A DNA stretch of 64,000 bases from Pseudomonas sp. ISL-84 (GTDB taxonomy: Bacteria; Bacillota; Bacilli; Bacillales; Cytobacillaceae), in contig JAGGRA010000050.1 in the NCBI GenBank assembly GCA_018613035.1, positions 21,752-85,751 of the forward strand, given 5' to 3'. Within the stretch, counting starts at the first letter, position 1. Each line of letters begins with the position of its first letter. Shown piece by piece: positions 23,945 through 33,860 of this stretch. The notes under the pieces were generated by a model. The model was not told where the DNA came from. It searched no databases and saw only the letters and a list, made by a program, of their open reading frames with translations. Both the position numbers and the translations under genes were made by a program.

Positions 23945-25156
23945 ATGCATATGAAAAAACCTGCAAAAATAACCCTCTTCCTTTTATCTGCACTTTTTGT
24001 TGGAGGTAATTTATATCTTACTGAGAAAAAAGACAGTAAGATTGAAAAGATCGAGAGAATCGAAGAGTGGCAGCAAGTTCGTATTGGATCTATAAAAAAT
24101 GTTCTAAACAAACCCGGAGTGGTTACTCCCTCTGAAGAAATGCCGATTTATTATGATGATCAAGCTGGTGCTTTTAATCAGTTTCTAGTAAAGCCCGGTG
24201 ATGAAATTTCAAACGGAACTGACTTATTTGAGTATTCACCTCATTCGATTGAACAGGAAGTAAGCCGGCTGGAGGCTGAGAAAAGCGAGGCAGACAATAA
24301 AGCGGATAGTGTTGAATCACATATTAGAGACCTGGAAAGCTTATTGACCCAGGCAAAGAGTGATGCGGATGAAGATAATCCAAATCTTGAAGCCATCTAT
24401 TCCCTTGAAAAAGAAATTTCCCAAAAGGAACTGGAACAGGAACTGCTGGAGAATGAATCTGAAAAACTTGAAGAGCTAATAGATGAGCTAAATGACAGAC
24501 CAGATGTAGTAACAGTGAAAAGCGAGTTCGATGGTTATGTTAAAGAAATCAATCCAACGCTCAATAATCCTGTTATGACGATAAGCTCTATCACCCCTTC
24601 TGTTAAAGGAGCCTTAAATGAAGAGGAAATCCATGAGGTAACGGAAGGCATGAAGGTTTTGATATCAAGCCCTTACGATGAAAAAAAGCGGGATGGACAA
24701 ATCCTTAACATTCTTCAAATGCCTGAAAAAGAACCGGATTTAGAGAATGAAACACTTTATCCATTCTTCATTCAGCTTAATGGAGATGAATCTGGTCTGC
24801 ATTCAGGAAATCACGTTAATGTGGACATTATATTAAGAGAATCTGCAAATGCACTCCTGGTTCATAAAAACAGCGTTACAAAAGCGAAAAAGAATTCTTA
24901 TTCGTATGTATTGACGCCATCCGGTACGGTTGAAAAGCGTAAAGTGAAGCCGGGTATTAAAGAAGGCAAAAAAGTGGAGATCACAGAAGGGTTAACCCCT
25001 GAAGAATTTGTAGTCAAAAACGCAAAGCAGGTTCAGCAGAAAACAGGATCCCTATTTACGACCACACTGGAGCCAAAAGAACTAGAAAAGAAAAAAGTAA
25101 AAGAAGCCTTTAAAAAGGATTGGAGATATATCCTGCGCGGCTTCCTTTCCAGATAA
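23945..25156 (+). CDS. Membrane-fusion (HlyD/YknX-like) adaptor protein
   Basis: 403 residues. One N-terminal membrane anchor (about 8-26), a split biotinyl-lipoyl-like domain, a long coiled coil (about 95-175, rich in Glu/Leu/Lys) and C-terminal beta-barrel domains (VKSEFDGYVKEINP; LLVHKNSVTKAKKNSYSYVL; VEKRKVKPGIKEGKKVEITE). This is the order in adaptors that link an inner-membrane transporter to the outside. It is an orphan: neither the upstream nor the downstream gene encodes an ATPase. GTG 23933 and the ATG pair at 23945 and 23951 all lie near the GGTGG site; ATG 23945 is taken. Confidence 0.75.
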   Translation: MHMKKPAKITLFLLSALFVGGNLYLTEKKDSKIEKIERIEEWQQVRIGSIKNVLNKPGVVTPSEEMPIYYDDQAGAFNQFLVKPGDEISNGTDLFEYSPHSIEQEVSRLEAEKSEADNKADSVESHIRDLESLLTQAKSDADEDNPNLEAIYSLEKEISQKELEQELLENESEKLEELIDELNDRPDVVTVKSEFDGYVKEINPTLNNPVMTISSITPSVKGALNEEEIHEVTEGMKVLISSPYDEKKRDGQILNILQMPEKEPDLENETLYPFFIQLNGDESGLHSGNHVNVDIILRESANALLVHKNSVTKAKKNSYSYVLTPSGTVEKRKVKPGIKEGKKVEITEGLTPEEFVVKNAKQVQQKTGSLFTTTLEPKELEKKKVKEAFKKDWRYILRGFLSR

Positions 25157-25162
25157 CATTCT

Positions 25163-25200
25163 TGAACCATCCTATTCCATAGGGTGGTTTATTTTATGTG
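25163..25200 (+). terminator. Terminator after the adaptor gene
   Basis: AACCATCCTAT pairs with ATAGGGTGGTT (one G-T pair), followed by TTATTTTA. Confidence 0.75.
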
Positions 25201-25318
25201 AAACTATCATTCTTCGACAATTTTTTCCAATATTTGATAGTTCGACAATTAATTCATAGTATGGTAGAAATATATAGGTAATGTAATATTTGGTACATAT
25301 ATTAAGGAGGCCCCAACT

Positions 25319-27310
25319 TTGTTACACAAAAGAAAGAAAGCTTTAATATTTTTAATGTCTTTGTCCCTTTTTACTTTCCCGCAAAAGTCTGCATTCGCTG
25401 AAACAAAAGCACAGTATCCTATTTCCTCTGGAGTTCAATATAAATATAGCCAGGAAGTAATTAATACATACCCGCAAGCTATTAATCTCCTAGAAATCAA
25501 TACAGCAGATACTTATACTCAGCTGGATCTGTCATACCCTGATCCGCTTAACACTTTAGCCGCTACTTCAGCACAAGCTAAAAGAAACCATTATGAAGGG
25601 CATCGCGTGATCGGTGCAGTCAATGGATCATTCTTTGATATGAAGTCAAAACTGCCGATGTATTTAATCTCGTACAATAATAAGCTCGTTAATCTCGGCT
25701 TAACTCAATTTGAAAGTGAGCATTATGTAAATAAACCGGCTGCTTTTGGTGTGAACAGCAGCGGTAAAGCCCAAATTGAAGATTACAGCTTAAGTGTGAA
25801 GATGACCCATTCCGGGAGCACGAAAGAAATTACAAGCATTAATAAAATCCGTGAAGCCAATGAATTAATTCTATACACTCCTGAAAACATTACTCGTAAT
25901 CCAGGAACAAACCAATGGGGCTATGAAGTCGTTTTTACAAATGCTTCTAAAAACCGCGATTTGGCATTCGGAGACCGCATAACAGGGACCGTTCAAGCAA
26001 TTAGGCCTTTTGGTGATACAACTGTTCCAACGATCCCGGAAGATGGATTTATCTTATCTGCTCATGGTGATAAACAGGAAGCATTAAAGTCATTAAAACC
26101 AGGTGATACTGTTCAGATCGATCTTAGCATCGATTCGAAATGGCAAAACTCCAGATTCATGCTGGCCAGCGGACCAATGCTAGTTAATAATGGTGCGTAT
26201 GGACTTAATATGGATTCGAATAACATCCGTGCCAGGGAGAGAGCTCCAAGAACGGCAATCGCTATTGATAAAACACAAACAAAGGTTTTCATGGTTACGG
26301 TAGATGGAAGACAATCAGGCTACAGTTCAGGTATGACGCTCCCTGAATTTGCAAACTATCTAATTAAAATAGGAGCCTATAAAGCCATTAATCTTGATGG
26401 AGGCGGCTCTACTGCAATGGCAATTCGGAAACAGGGGCAGGAGTATCCTTCACTGATTAATCGCCCTTCTGATGGCTGGGAAAGATCTGTTTCCTCCACC
26501 CTTCAGGTAATCAGCACAGCGCCTATTGGCAATCCAAAATATATCAATGCTTCTCTTTCGAAAAGCGGAGAGGTTATAGCAGGAACAAGCGTTTCTGTTG
26601 AATTAAAAACCGTTTTAGATCAATTTTATAATCCGCTTCCTAAGGATCTGACAAAATTGAAAGTAACAACGACACTTGGCGAAGTCCAGGGCAATACCGT
26701 TTCACTAACGAAGCCTGGACAAGCTGTCATCACTGCATCCTACGGAGAAGCAGTCAAAAAGTTCACTGTAAATGTAACAGAAGAGGAAACAGAATTTTCA
26801 GATGTCCCGGCTTCTTATAAATATTACAAAGAAATCACGGCATTAACCAGCCAGCAGATCATAACTGGTTATCCGGATGGGACCTTCAGACCTAATACAA
26901 CTATTTCCAGAATGGAGGCTGCCCTTCTCTTAACAAGAGCCTTGAAGCTGGACACTGAAAATGTTCAGGACGTTGATTTCCGTGATGTTCCGAAAGATCA
27001 TAAATTTTATAAGGAAATTGCAGCCGTTGCGAGCAAAGGAATTATGGTAGGTAAAAGCGAAAATTACTTCGATTTATCTTCCAATTTAACAAGAGCAGAA
27101 ATGGCAGTCATTCTGCATAGAGCATTTAACCTAAGCGGAAGCGAAAAAGTTCCATTTACGGATGTTACGCCTGAAACCTTTGGATATTACTCCATTTCAA
27201 CACTATTGGCAAATGATATTACAGAAGGTTTCCCTGATAACACGTATCGTCCGAAGGAATCCTTAAATCGATTCCAGTTTGCCCTATTCCTATATCGAAT
27301 TCTGAATTAG
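25319..27310 (+). CDS. SLH-anchored phosphodiester glycosidase (NAGPA family) exoprotein
   Basis: 663 residues. Signal peptide to about residue 28 (ends QKSAFAE). The NAGPA/DUF2233 domain (about 90-400) shows VIGAVNGSFFDMKS, RERAPRTAIAIDK and INLDGGGSTAMA. Next comes a Big-type Ig-like segment (about 405-490), then three SLH domains (about 492-663) with FSDVPASYKYYKEI, GYPDGTFRPN and SRMEAALLLTRAL. It probably trims N-acetylglucosamine-1-phosphodiester or similar bonds in wall or capsule polymers and is held on the pyruvylated secondary wall polymer by the SLH repeats. TTG start; AAGGAGG eight bases ahead. Confidence 0.88.
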   Translation: MLHKRKKALIFLMSLSLFTFPQKSAFAETKAQYPISSGVQYKYSQEVINTYPQAINLLEINTADTYTQLDLSYPDPLNTLAATSAQAKRNHYEGHRVIGAVNGSFFDMKSKLPMYLISYNNKLVNLGLTQFESEHYVNKPAAFGVNSSGKAQIEDYSLSVKMTHSGSTKEITSINKIREANELILYTPENITRNPGTNQWGYEVVFTNASKNRDLAFGDRITGTVQAIRPFGDTTVPTIPEDGFILSAHGDKQEALKSLKPGDTVQIDLSIDSKWQNSRFMLASGPMLVNNGAYGLNMDSNNIRARERAPRTAIAIDKTQTKVFMVTVDGRQSGYSSGMTLPEFANYLIKIGAYKAINLDGGGSTAMAIRKQGQEYPSLINRPSDGWERSVSSTLQVISTAPIGNPKYINASLSKSGEVIAGTSVSVELKTVLDQFYNPLPKDLTKLKVTTTLGEVQGNTVSLTKPGQAVITASYGEAVKKFTVNVTEEETEFSDVPASYKYYKEITALTSQQIITGYPDGTFRPNTTISRMEAALLLTRALKLDTENVQDVDFRDVPKDHKFYKEIAAVASKGIMVGKSENYFDLSSNLTRAEMAVILHRAFNLSGSEKVPFTDVTPETFGYYSISTLLANDITEGFPDNTYRPKESLNRFQFALFLYRILN

Positions 27311-27315
27311 GCAAA

Positions 27316-27353
27316 AGAAAAGGAGGCACAGACCATTCTGTGTCTCCTTTTCT
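27316..27353. terminator. Bidirectional terminator
   Basis: 17-bp stem AGAAAAGGAGGCACAGA with its partner (one mismatch), CCAT loop, A and T runs on either side, between convergent genes. Confidence 0.85.
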
Positions 27354-27354
27354 A

Positions 27355-28197
27355 TTAATCTATAATACCAAGATCCTTTAAACCCATTGGTATCGTATAA
27401 TAAACAGACTGGTTGTACAGGAGATGATCCAGCTCCCCTGTATCGCTCAATACGATTTCATCTGTTGCCAGGTCATAAACCTCCATATAAAATTCTCCAT
27501 CTATGAAGGTATTTCCATTTTCATCAACAAGTTCTCCAAAGGTGGTCATATAAACACCATACTCATCATCCTCAATCTTTCTTACCGAAAAGTTCTCTGA
27601 AGTGATAAACTGGCTATCATCCAAATAGCTATAATAAAGCGACACATTCACCACTTCCTGATCGAGACCAGGATTTTCGATCCGATTAAAAAATTCTGCC
27701 TCTGAGATCTCGAGAGAGTAGCTTCCATTATTATAAGATTGGAAATATTGGTCTACCATCATTTCCATTGTTTCAATTTCCACTATTTTTTCATCATTAT
27801 CCCAGCTAACCTTTGCGCCGATGGACTCTGACACAAACCGAAGAGGCACCAGGGTACGGCTGTTCATAATTTGTGCCGGCACCTCAATTTTCACCGTCTT
27901 GCCATTGACTGTCGTGTAAACACTTCCTATCTTCAATTTGATTACTTTATCAGCTCTGACAGCTGTAACTGTCTTCGATTTTGAATCATAGGAAACATCT
28001 GCACCTAATTCCTCAAAAATCTTCCGAAATGGAACAAGAGTCCTTCCGCTTTTAATCACAGGTGCCTGGTCAAACGCAAGAGGCTCTCCATCAAGCAGCA
28101 CTATAATGTTTGTAGAAGCAGCTGAAGCAGTTTGCATACCACTAAACCAAACGAAAGACAGCAGCAGAAGTACAATACTAACCCTAACTTTTCTCAT
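27355..28197 (-). CDS. Secreted stalk (copper amine oxidase N-like) domain protein
   Basis: 280 residues. Signal peptide (cleavage near MQTASAA). Two tandem halves of the CuAO_N stalk domain follow (about 30-145): VIKSGRTLVPFRKIFEELGA and MNSRTLVPLRFVSESIGAKV, each with a WDN/YDS strand. The C-terminal 130 residues are acidic and unrecognised. This stalk module is a wall-associated, non-enzymatic domain and also occurs inside the carboxypeptidase at 61466. Role unknown. Confidence 0.85.
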   Translation of the reverse strand: MRKVRVSIVLLLLSFVWFSGMQTASAASTNIIVLLDGEPLAFDQAPVIKSGRTLVPFRKIFEELGADVSYDSKSKTVTAVRADKVIKLKIGSVYTTVNGKTVKIEVPAQIMNSRTLVPLRFVSESIGAKVSWDNDEKIVEIETMEMMVDQYFQSYNNGSYSLEISEAEFFNRIENPGLDQEVVNVSLYYSYLDDSQFITSENFSVRKIEDDEYGVYMTTFGELVDENGNTFIDGEFYMEVYDLATDEIVLSDTGELDHLLYNQSVYYTIPMGLKDLGIID

Positions 28198-28357
28198 CTC
28201 AATCTCCTTGGAAAGTATATTTTTGAGACAATTATATAAAATTGGCCGAAAAATAAATAGCTAAACTTTCCATTTAAGATAAGGGAATTTTTTACTGAAA
28301 TAGATTTTATATATCAATGTTTCTATTCACGAATTTATTCAAAAAACACATTTATTA

Positions 28358-28555
28358 GAAAACAGCCTTTTTAAAACAAAAGGTTCTGTTATACTGGCCT
28401 GTTGATTTCCGCTCCAGGATGCTCGCTTTCCGCGGGGTGGGCGGTGAGCCTCCTCGGCGCGAGCGCCTGTGGGGTCTCACCTGTCCCACTCCTCCCGCAG
28501 GAGTCTCGCACCTTCCGCTCCAATCAACAGGGTGCTAACAACATCAATGAGCTTT
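28358..28555. repeat. Dispersed intergenic repeat, full copy (reverse)
   Basis: Contains CTGTTGATTTCCGCTCCAGG, CTGTGGGGTCTCAC and TTCCGCTCCAATCAACAGG, matching the family at 5417. A further 25-base fragment of one end follows at 28621-28645 and abuts a decayed frame. Confidence 0.85.
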
Positions 28556-28646
28556 CAAGAAGTTTAAATAAAAAGGCCGGATTATTTCAAATAATTCAGA
28601 CGCACGCGGCTAATTGAGATTTTTGTTGGTTGATTGGAGCGTAAGT

Positions 28647-28938
28647 GTGTATTTCACACCTGATTATATAGAAGAGTTTATTTTAAACGGGAGAAATATA
28701 AAACAAGAAAACGCGGAATGGGTTCTGGCTTTTCATGGTTCGGAATTTATAGAAGGAACGTATTTTCATGTTTTATTCACTGATAAAACTGAAGTAAAAC
28801 AAATGTTCGCAACTGAAAAAATTGAAGTGATTAATCCTTTAGGTAGGCGATGGCTTATATACCCCGCATAAGGAGCTGTTATCATTAATTTATACAGATG
28901 ATGAATGGAAAATACATGGTTTAAAATGGGAACACAAA
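28647..28938 (+). pseudogene. Remnant of a small gene next to a repeat
   Basis: From about 28650 a frame encodes YFTPDYIEEFILNGRNIKQE and then AEWVLAFHGSEFIEGTYFHV, ending at TAA 28869. Moving one base, a second frame directly continues with ELLSLIYTDDEWKIHGLKWE before a stop at 28938. No ribosome binding site is present, and the 5' end merges into the end of a dispersed repeat (GTTGGTTGATTGGAGCG). This looks like one gene that lost its 5' end and took a frameshift. The family is not recognised. The reading as a pseudogene is inference. Confidence 0.45.
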
Positions 28939-29013
28939 TAAGTGTTGAGGATTTATTAAAAATCCTTTTTATGTATGTTTCATTACAAAGCTAGACACAC
29001 TAAAAAACGCATT

Positions 29014-29040
29014 GAAAAGCCGCAATCAAAAGATTGCGGC
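29014..29040 (-). terminator. Terminator after tagO
   Basis: Perfect 9-bp stem GCCGCAATC/GATTGCGGC, TTTT loop, T run on the minus strand. Confidence 0.85.
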
Positions 29041-29049
29041 AAGAAGGTA

Positions 29050-30117
29050 TTATCGGTTTTTTACGTTTGCTCCACTTTTTACATTTGCTCCACTGAGCAT
29101 TTTCAGCAGTGGCTTGTAGTCATGTCCTACAAGTCCAATTTTTTCTGCAAAAATTTCAATTGCAATTAAGATCACACCCACGACGAGCAAGGCTCCCCAT
29201 ACCGTTGACTGCGAGAAGATCACTGCTGCTAGTCCAAATAGTCCCGCAATGCTATAGATGATCAGGACCGTTTGGCGATGAGAATAACCTAAACGCAGCA
29301 AGCAGTGATGCAGATGGGACTTATCCGGTGCGGATAGAGGCTGCTTGTTCACGAACCTTCTGATAATCGCAAAGAATGTATCAGAAATGGGAACACCCAG
29401 GATAATAACCGGGATAACAAGTGACAAGAAGGTTATGTTTTTAAAACCTAACAGCGCGAGCACTGAAATCATATAGCCTAAAAACAGAGCACCTGTATCA
29501 CCCATAAATATTTTCGCTGGATGGAAATTGTAAACAAGAAACCCTAGCGTACTTCCCAGCAGGAGAAGGCCAATTGTCAGAACGAAAACATTCCCTTGCA
29601 GCATGGCCATTCCGGAGATCGTAATTAATGCAATAGATGATACACCTGCAGCCAGGCCATCAAGACCGTCAATCAGGTTGATGGCATTCGTAATTCCTAC
29701 AATCCAAAGGATCGTAAGCGGGATGCTAAAGTAACCAAACTCCAGTGTACCGCCAAATGGCATTTTGATGAACTCCATCTGCACGCCGCTTAGCACGACT
29801 ACAAGAGCTGCAGCCAGCTGGCCAAACAGTTTGATTTTGGCAGATAGTTCAAGCATATCGTCTAGAACACCTGTAATAATTATAATCAAACTGCCAATAA
29901 TAATGGGAATGAAATTCTCGTCGCCGGGTCTCATGATGAAAACCCCGATAATAAAACTTATATATATCGCTAAACCGCCTAAACGCGGCATGATTTTTTG
30001 GTGAACTTTCCTTTGGTTCGGCTTATCAGTCGCCCCAATGGCAATGGCAAATTTCTTCACTAATGGCGTTAAAAGTACCGAAGCAATAAAACAAAGAGCT
30101 AAGGTTACATAAACCAT
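29050..30117 (-). CDS. tagO: Undecaprenyl-phosphate GlcNAc-1-phosphate transferase TagO
   Basis: 355 residues with about ten membrane spans. MraY/WecA family motifs: DKPNQRKVHQKIMPRLGG, NAINLIDGLDGLAAG (Asp-rich metal site), FMGDTGALFLGY and the HLHHCL motif near the end. It starts wall teichoic acid and related polymers by loading GlcNAc-1-P on the lipid carrier. ATG 30117 has GAGGAGG eight bases ahead; the longer frame to 30147 has none. The 341 bases between it and divergent secA2 hold only AT-rich promoter sequence as far as I can see. Confidence 0.94.
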   Translation of the reverse strand: MVYVTLALCFIASVLLTPLVKKFAIAIGATDKPNQRKVHQKIMPRLGGLAIYISFIIGVFIMRPGDENFIPIIIGSLIIIITGVLDDMLELSAKIKLFGQLAAALVVVLSGVQMEFIKMPFGGTLEFGYFSIPLTILWIVGITNAINLIDGLDGLAAGVSSIALITISGMAMLQGNVFVLTIGLLLLGSTLGFLVYNFHPAKIFMGDTGALFLGYMISVLALLGFKNITFLSLVIPVIILGVPISDTFFAIIRRFVNKQPLSAPDKSHLHHCLLRLGYSHRQTVLIIYSIAGLFGLAAVIFSQSTVWGALLVVGVILIAIEIFAEKIGLVGHDYKPLLKMLSGANVKSGANVKNR

Positions 30118-30458
30118 GAAATACCTCCTCAAATGTAGCATAACCATTCCGTATTATTTTAAAATGTTAATTTCAGCAACCTCTAGTGTATTACTGGGCT
30201 TCCAGCATAACCGATATGATTATATCACCTTACTAAAAATAAGAAAATGTATTTTGTACAAATTAATATTTTTGAAAAGAAATAGACATATATCCTCCCT
30301 TTTTATTTATCCATATTTGTTAGACGGAAAACCTGCTGAAAAAGTTGCATAATTTTGCTAGTTTTTTAACTATATAGTAATTCCTTGTCGGATTTGGTAA
30401 GATATTTAAATGATAGATAAATATAGATAATAAGATATACATTAAGGGAGCATCCGCT

Positions 30459-32813
30459 ATGTTAACTTACCTCAAGAAGGCTTTCGGCGATATGAATGAG
30501 CGCCGGTTAAAGAGCTACTTTAAAACAGTTGAAAAAATCAATCAAATAGAAGATCAGTTCAGCAGCTTATCGGATGAACAGTTAAAGGAAAAAACTTCAG
30601 AATATAAGGAAAAGCTGCAGAATGGAAGCCAGATAGAGGATATTAAAATTGAGGCATTCGCCACCGTCAGAGAAGCAGCCAAACGTGTTTTGGGCATGCG
30701 CCATTTTGACGTCCAGCTTGCCGGAGGCCTTGTCCTGGCAGATGGAAATATTGCTGAAATGGCAACTGGAGAAGGAAAAACGCTTGTCGCTTCCCTTCCA
30801 AGCTATCTAAAAGCTCTCGAAGGTAAAGGCGTCCATGTCATAACCGTCAATGACTACCTTGCAAAGCGGGACAGAGAAATTATTGGGCAAGTCCATGAAT
30901 TCCTCGGCCTGTCTGTCGGATTAAACCTTCCATTAATGAACCCTTTAGAAAAGAAGAACGCTTATAAAGCAGATATTACATATGGCGTAGGTACAGAGTT
31001 TGGTTTTGACTACCTCCGGGACAATATGGTCGGCAGCCCGGAAGAAAGAGTTCAGCGGCCATATCACTTTGCAATTATTGATGAAGTGGATAGTGTTTTA
31101 ATCGACGAGGCAAAGACCCCTCTGATTATCGCCGGAAAAATGAAATCCGGACCAGAACTTCGTTATATCGCTGCAAAACTGGCCATCCGCTTCGAACAGG
31201 ATATCGACTACATATTAGATGAAGAAACAAAAGCAACGAGTTTAACTGACGAAGGAATTGAAAAAGTCGAAATGGCTTTCGGCGTGGATAATTTATATGA
31301 CTTGGAGCATCAGACTCTTTATCACTACGTCATTCAAGCTGTCAGAGCTTATGTCCTGTTCAAGAAAGACGTCGACTATATCATAAAGGACGGCAAAATT
31401 ATGCTGGTCGACATGTTCACCGGCCGCATCATGGAGGGCAGAACATTAAGCGACGGCCTGCACCAGGCAATCGAAGCCAAAGAAGGTTTGCAAATAACTG
31501 AAGAAAACAAAACACAGGCGTCGATTACAATCCAGAACTACTTTAGAATGTACCCTTTCCTATCCGGCATGACCGGCACTGCTAAAACATCCGAAAAGGA
31601 ATTTGAGCAGGTCTATGGCATGCAAGTAGTCCAAGTGCCAACGAACCGTCCTAAAATAAGAATGGACTCTCTTGACCGGGTTTATAAAACCATTGAAGAG
31701 AAATATGATGCAGTAACAAAAGAGGTACAGGAACGGCACAGCAAGGACCAGCCTGTTTTAATCGGAACTACCTCCATCCTTCAATCAGAAGAAGTCGCTA
31801 AATACCTGAAACAGGCCGGATTAAAATTTGAATTGCTTAATGCCAAAAGCGTTGAACAGGAAGTACGATTAATTTCCATCGCCGGTCAAAAAGGGCAAAT
31901 TACGATTGCCACCAATATGGCTGGGCGCGGAACGGATATTCTTCTAGGGGAAGGTGTCCATGCTTTAGGAGGCTTGCACGTAATTGGAACAGAACGCCAT
32001 GAAAGCCGGAGAATTGATGACCAGCTTAAAGGACGTTCAGGCCGCCAGGGTGATCCTGGATCAACACAATTTTTCATCTCGCTTGAAGATGATATGTTTA
32101 GAAGATTTGCCAAAGAAGAGCTGGAAAAGTTAAATAAAAGCCTTTCAGTCTCAGAAGATGGCTTGGTTAAGAATAAAAATATCCACGAGTTTGTTGACCG
32201 TGTTCAGAGGATTGTGGAAGGCGCCAATTATAGCATGAGGGAGTATAACCTGAAGCTTGATGATGTCATCAACGAGCAAAGAAATATCATTTATACATTG
32301 CGCAATAGAATCATCGAAAATAGAGACCTGGATAAGCTGTTAATTTCCACAGTTGAAAGTGCCGTTCAAGCAGAGATTAAGCTAGCTTGCCAGGAAGGCG
32401 TTTTACCTGAAGACTGGGCGATTGACCAATTAGCACAAAGTATGGATGAGATCCTGGTAAATCAGGAATACCGTTTCCCTGACCCGATCTTGGATATTGA
32501 AGAGGTCCAACAGCCATTAAAACAGGCAGTCGACAGCTATACAGCGTATATACTTGAACAATCTCAAATAAATGAACCGGAGTTTACAGCAGCCATCAAG
32601 CATATTATGACATCAATCCTTGATTACAATTGGATTCAGCATATAGAAGCAATGACACGTTTAAAAGAAGGAATCGGCTTGCGCTCTTATCAGCAGGAAG
32701 ATCCTATGAGACTTTACCAGAATGATGGACTTGAGCTCTTTACCCTCACTTATGAGAAAATCGAGAAGGAAATGGCAAGAGGCGCTGCAAACTTTTTAAG
32801 AAATCGGCATTAA
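30459..32813 (+). CDS. secA2: Accessory Sec ATPase SecA2
   Basis: 784 residues, shorter than housekeeping SecA and lacking its Cys-rich zinc-binding tail (it ends GAANFLRNRH). DEAD motor motifs are intact: MATGEGKTLVASLPSYL, AIIDEVDSVLIDEAKTPLII, ATNMAGRGTDILL and KGRSGRQGDPGSTQFF. slaP follows after 14 bases. In Bacillus anthracis the SecA2-SlaP pair exports S-layer proteins, and the SLH exoproteins around this locus fit that role. A GGGAG site precedes ATG. Confidence 0.93.
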   Translation: MLTYLKKAFGDMNERRLKSYFKTVEKINQIEDQFSSLSDEQLKEKTSEYKEKLQNGSQIEDIKIEAFATVREAAKRVLGMRHFDVQLAGGLVLADGNIAEMATGEGKTLVASLPSYLKALEGKGVHVITVNDYLAKRDREIIGQVHEFLGLSVGLNLPLMNPLEKKNAYKADITYGVGTEFGFDYLRDNMVGSPEERVQRPYHFAIIDEVDSVLIDEAKTPLIIAGKMKSGPELRYIAAKLAIRFEQDIDYILDEETKATSLTDEGIEKVEMAFGVDNLYDLEHQTLYHYVIQAVRAYVLFKKDVDYIIKDGKIMLVDMFTGRIMEGRTLSDGLHQAIEAKEGLQITEENKTQASITIQNYFRMYPFLSGMTGTAKTSEKEFEQVYGMQVVQVPTNRPKIRMDSLDRVYKTIEEKYDAVTKEVQERHSKDQPVLIGTTSILQSEEVAKYLKQAGLKFELLNAKSVEQEVRLISIAGQKGQITIATNMAGRGTDILLGEGVHALGGLHVIGTERHESRRIDDQLKGRSGRQGDPGSTQFFISLEDDMFRRFAKEELEKLNKSLSVSEDGLVKNKNIHEFVDRVQRIVEGANYSMREYNLKLDDVINEQRNIIYTLRNRIIENRDLDKLLISTVESAVQAEIKLACQEGVLPEDWAIDQLAQSMDEILVNQEYRFPDPILDIEEVQQPLKQAVDSYTAYILEQSQINEPEFTAAIKHIMTSILDYNWIQHIEAMTRLKEGIGLRSYQQEDPMRLYQNDGLELFTLTYEKIEKEMARGAANFLRNRH

Positions 32814-32827
32814 GGGAGTTTTATTTC

Positions 32828-33715
32828 ATGCTTTCAATTTTTCGGAAAAAAAATAAAGAGATCAAAAAGAGCGGGAAAGATAATACGATTGAAGCGAAAG
32901 AATTAATGGATGTAAAGGAGTCTGCAGATGTTAAAGAAGTGAAAACAGCACTTTTTATACATCCAGGCTGGACCCTGCCTGCTGAGCAGCAGTATGTATT
33001 CCGCTTCCTGCATAATGAGCTGATGCCATTGCAGCCCAATCAGATTTCAATAGCTGGAGTGGATTTGGCCAATACACCAAACGGCATTGAAGTGACGGCA
33101 TTTGTACGGAACAGCTTACAGAAAAAGGTGTCATTTGGCGAAACAACCCTGCTCCTTTTAGATGAGGAACAAAGCCTTATCGCAAGACAGTCCTTTGACT
33201 TAAGCGAGCTGGGCGAAATCCCTGCAGAAAGCAGCATGCCATGGGTGTTCCGCTTCCCTGCAAACACAATAAAGCAGGAAATCATTAAGGATAGCAACTG
33301 GACATTGGCTTTTGAGCTTGCAAAGCCTCATACTCTTGATCTTCACGAAAGCTGGGAGAAAGCTCTTTCAGCAGAAGAAAAAGAAGGGTTAAGAAAATTG
33401 GTCGCTTCTGCGGGCAAGCCTAAGGATGGAGAAGTCAATTTCATGGGGATTAAGATTAACCATAACCCTGGTGAAAATCTTTCTGTTACACTAATGATCC
33501 GAAACGGTACCAAACAGGATATTCATCTCCATCAAATACCTCTTGCTGCCAAAGATTCCTCCAACGAGGTTTTTGCTCAAGGAGTATTTAAATTAGAAGA
33601 CTTTACCGTAAAAGCAAATACTTCTAAACCTTGGACCTTTATCTTCCCTTCTTCTTTTATTAAAAAGAATGATATAGATTTAACAGCCTGGTCAATTGAA
33701 GTGATAAATAATTAA
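32828..33715 (+). CDS. slaP: Accessory Sec system S-layer assembly protein SlaP
   Basis: 295 residues, cytoplasmic, no signal peptide. Two SLAP-type repeats: one centred on LFIHPGWTLPAEQQYVFRFL and MPWVFRFPANTI, the second on VNFMGIKINHNPGENLSVTL and KPWTFIFPSSFI. It is the partner of SecA2 in S-layer protein export. Coupled to secA2 (GGGAG in the short spacer), then a terminator at 33722-33752. Confidence 0.92.
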   Translation: MLSIFRKKNKEIKKSGKDNTIEAKELMDVKESADVKEVKTALFIHPGWTLPAEQQYVFRFLHNELMPLQPNQISIAGVDLANTPNGIEVTAFVRNSLQKKVSFGETTLLLLDEEQSLIARQSFDLSELGEIPAESSMPWVFRFPANTIKQEIIKDSNWTLAFELAKPHTLDLHESWEKALSAEEKEGLRKLVASAGKPKDGEVNFMGIKINHNPGENLSVTLMIRNGTKQDIHLHQIPLAAKDSSNEVFAQGVFKLEDFTVKANTSKPWTFIFPSSFIKKNDIDLTAWSIEVINN

Positions 33716-33721
33716 CCACTC

Positions 33722-33752
33722 GGCAGCAGATGAATATCTGCTGTCTTTCTTT
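33722..33752 (+). terminator. Terminator after slaP
   Basis: CAGCAGAT/ATCTGCTG perfect 8-bp stem, GAAT loop, TCTTTCTTTA tail. Confidence 0.75.
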
Positions 33753-33860
33753 ATTACAGCCCTATTTTTAAATTGCAAATTATTTAAAATATTCAGCTTA
33801 CCTGTCTAATTTTGTATTATAATAGAAATGATTGACTATTAATCTTTTAGGAGGAGAAAA

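Noticed and set aside
28402..28617. 71-codon plus-strand frame
   Set aside because: Also created by the dispersed repeat; no start signal.
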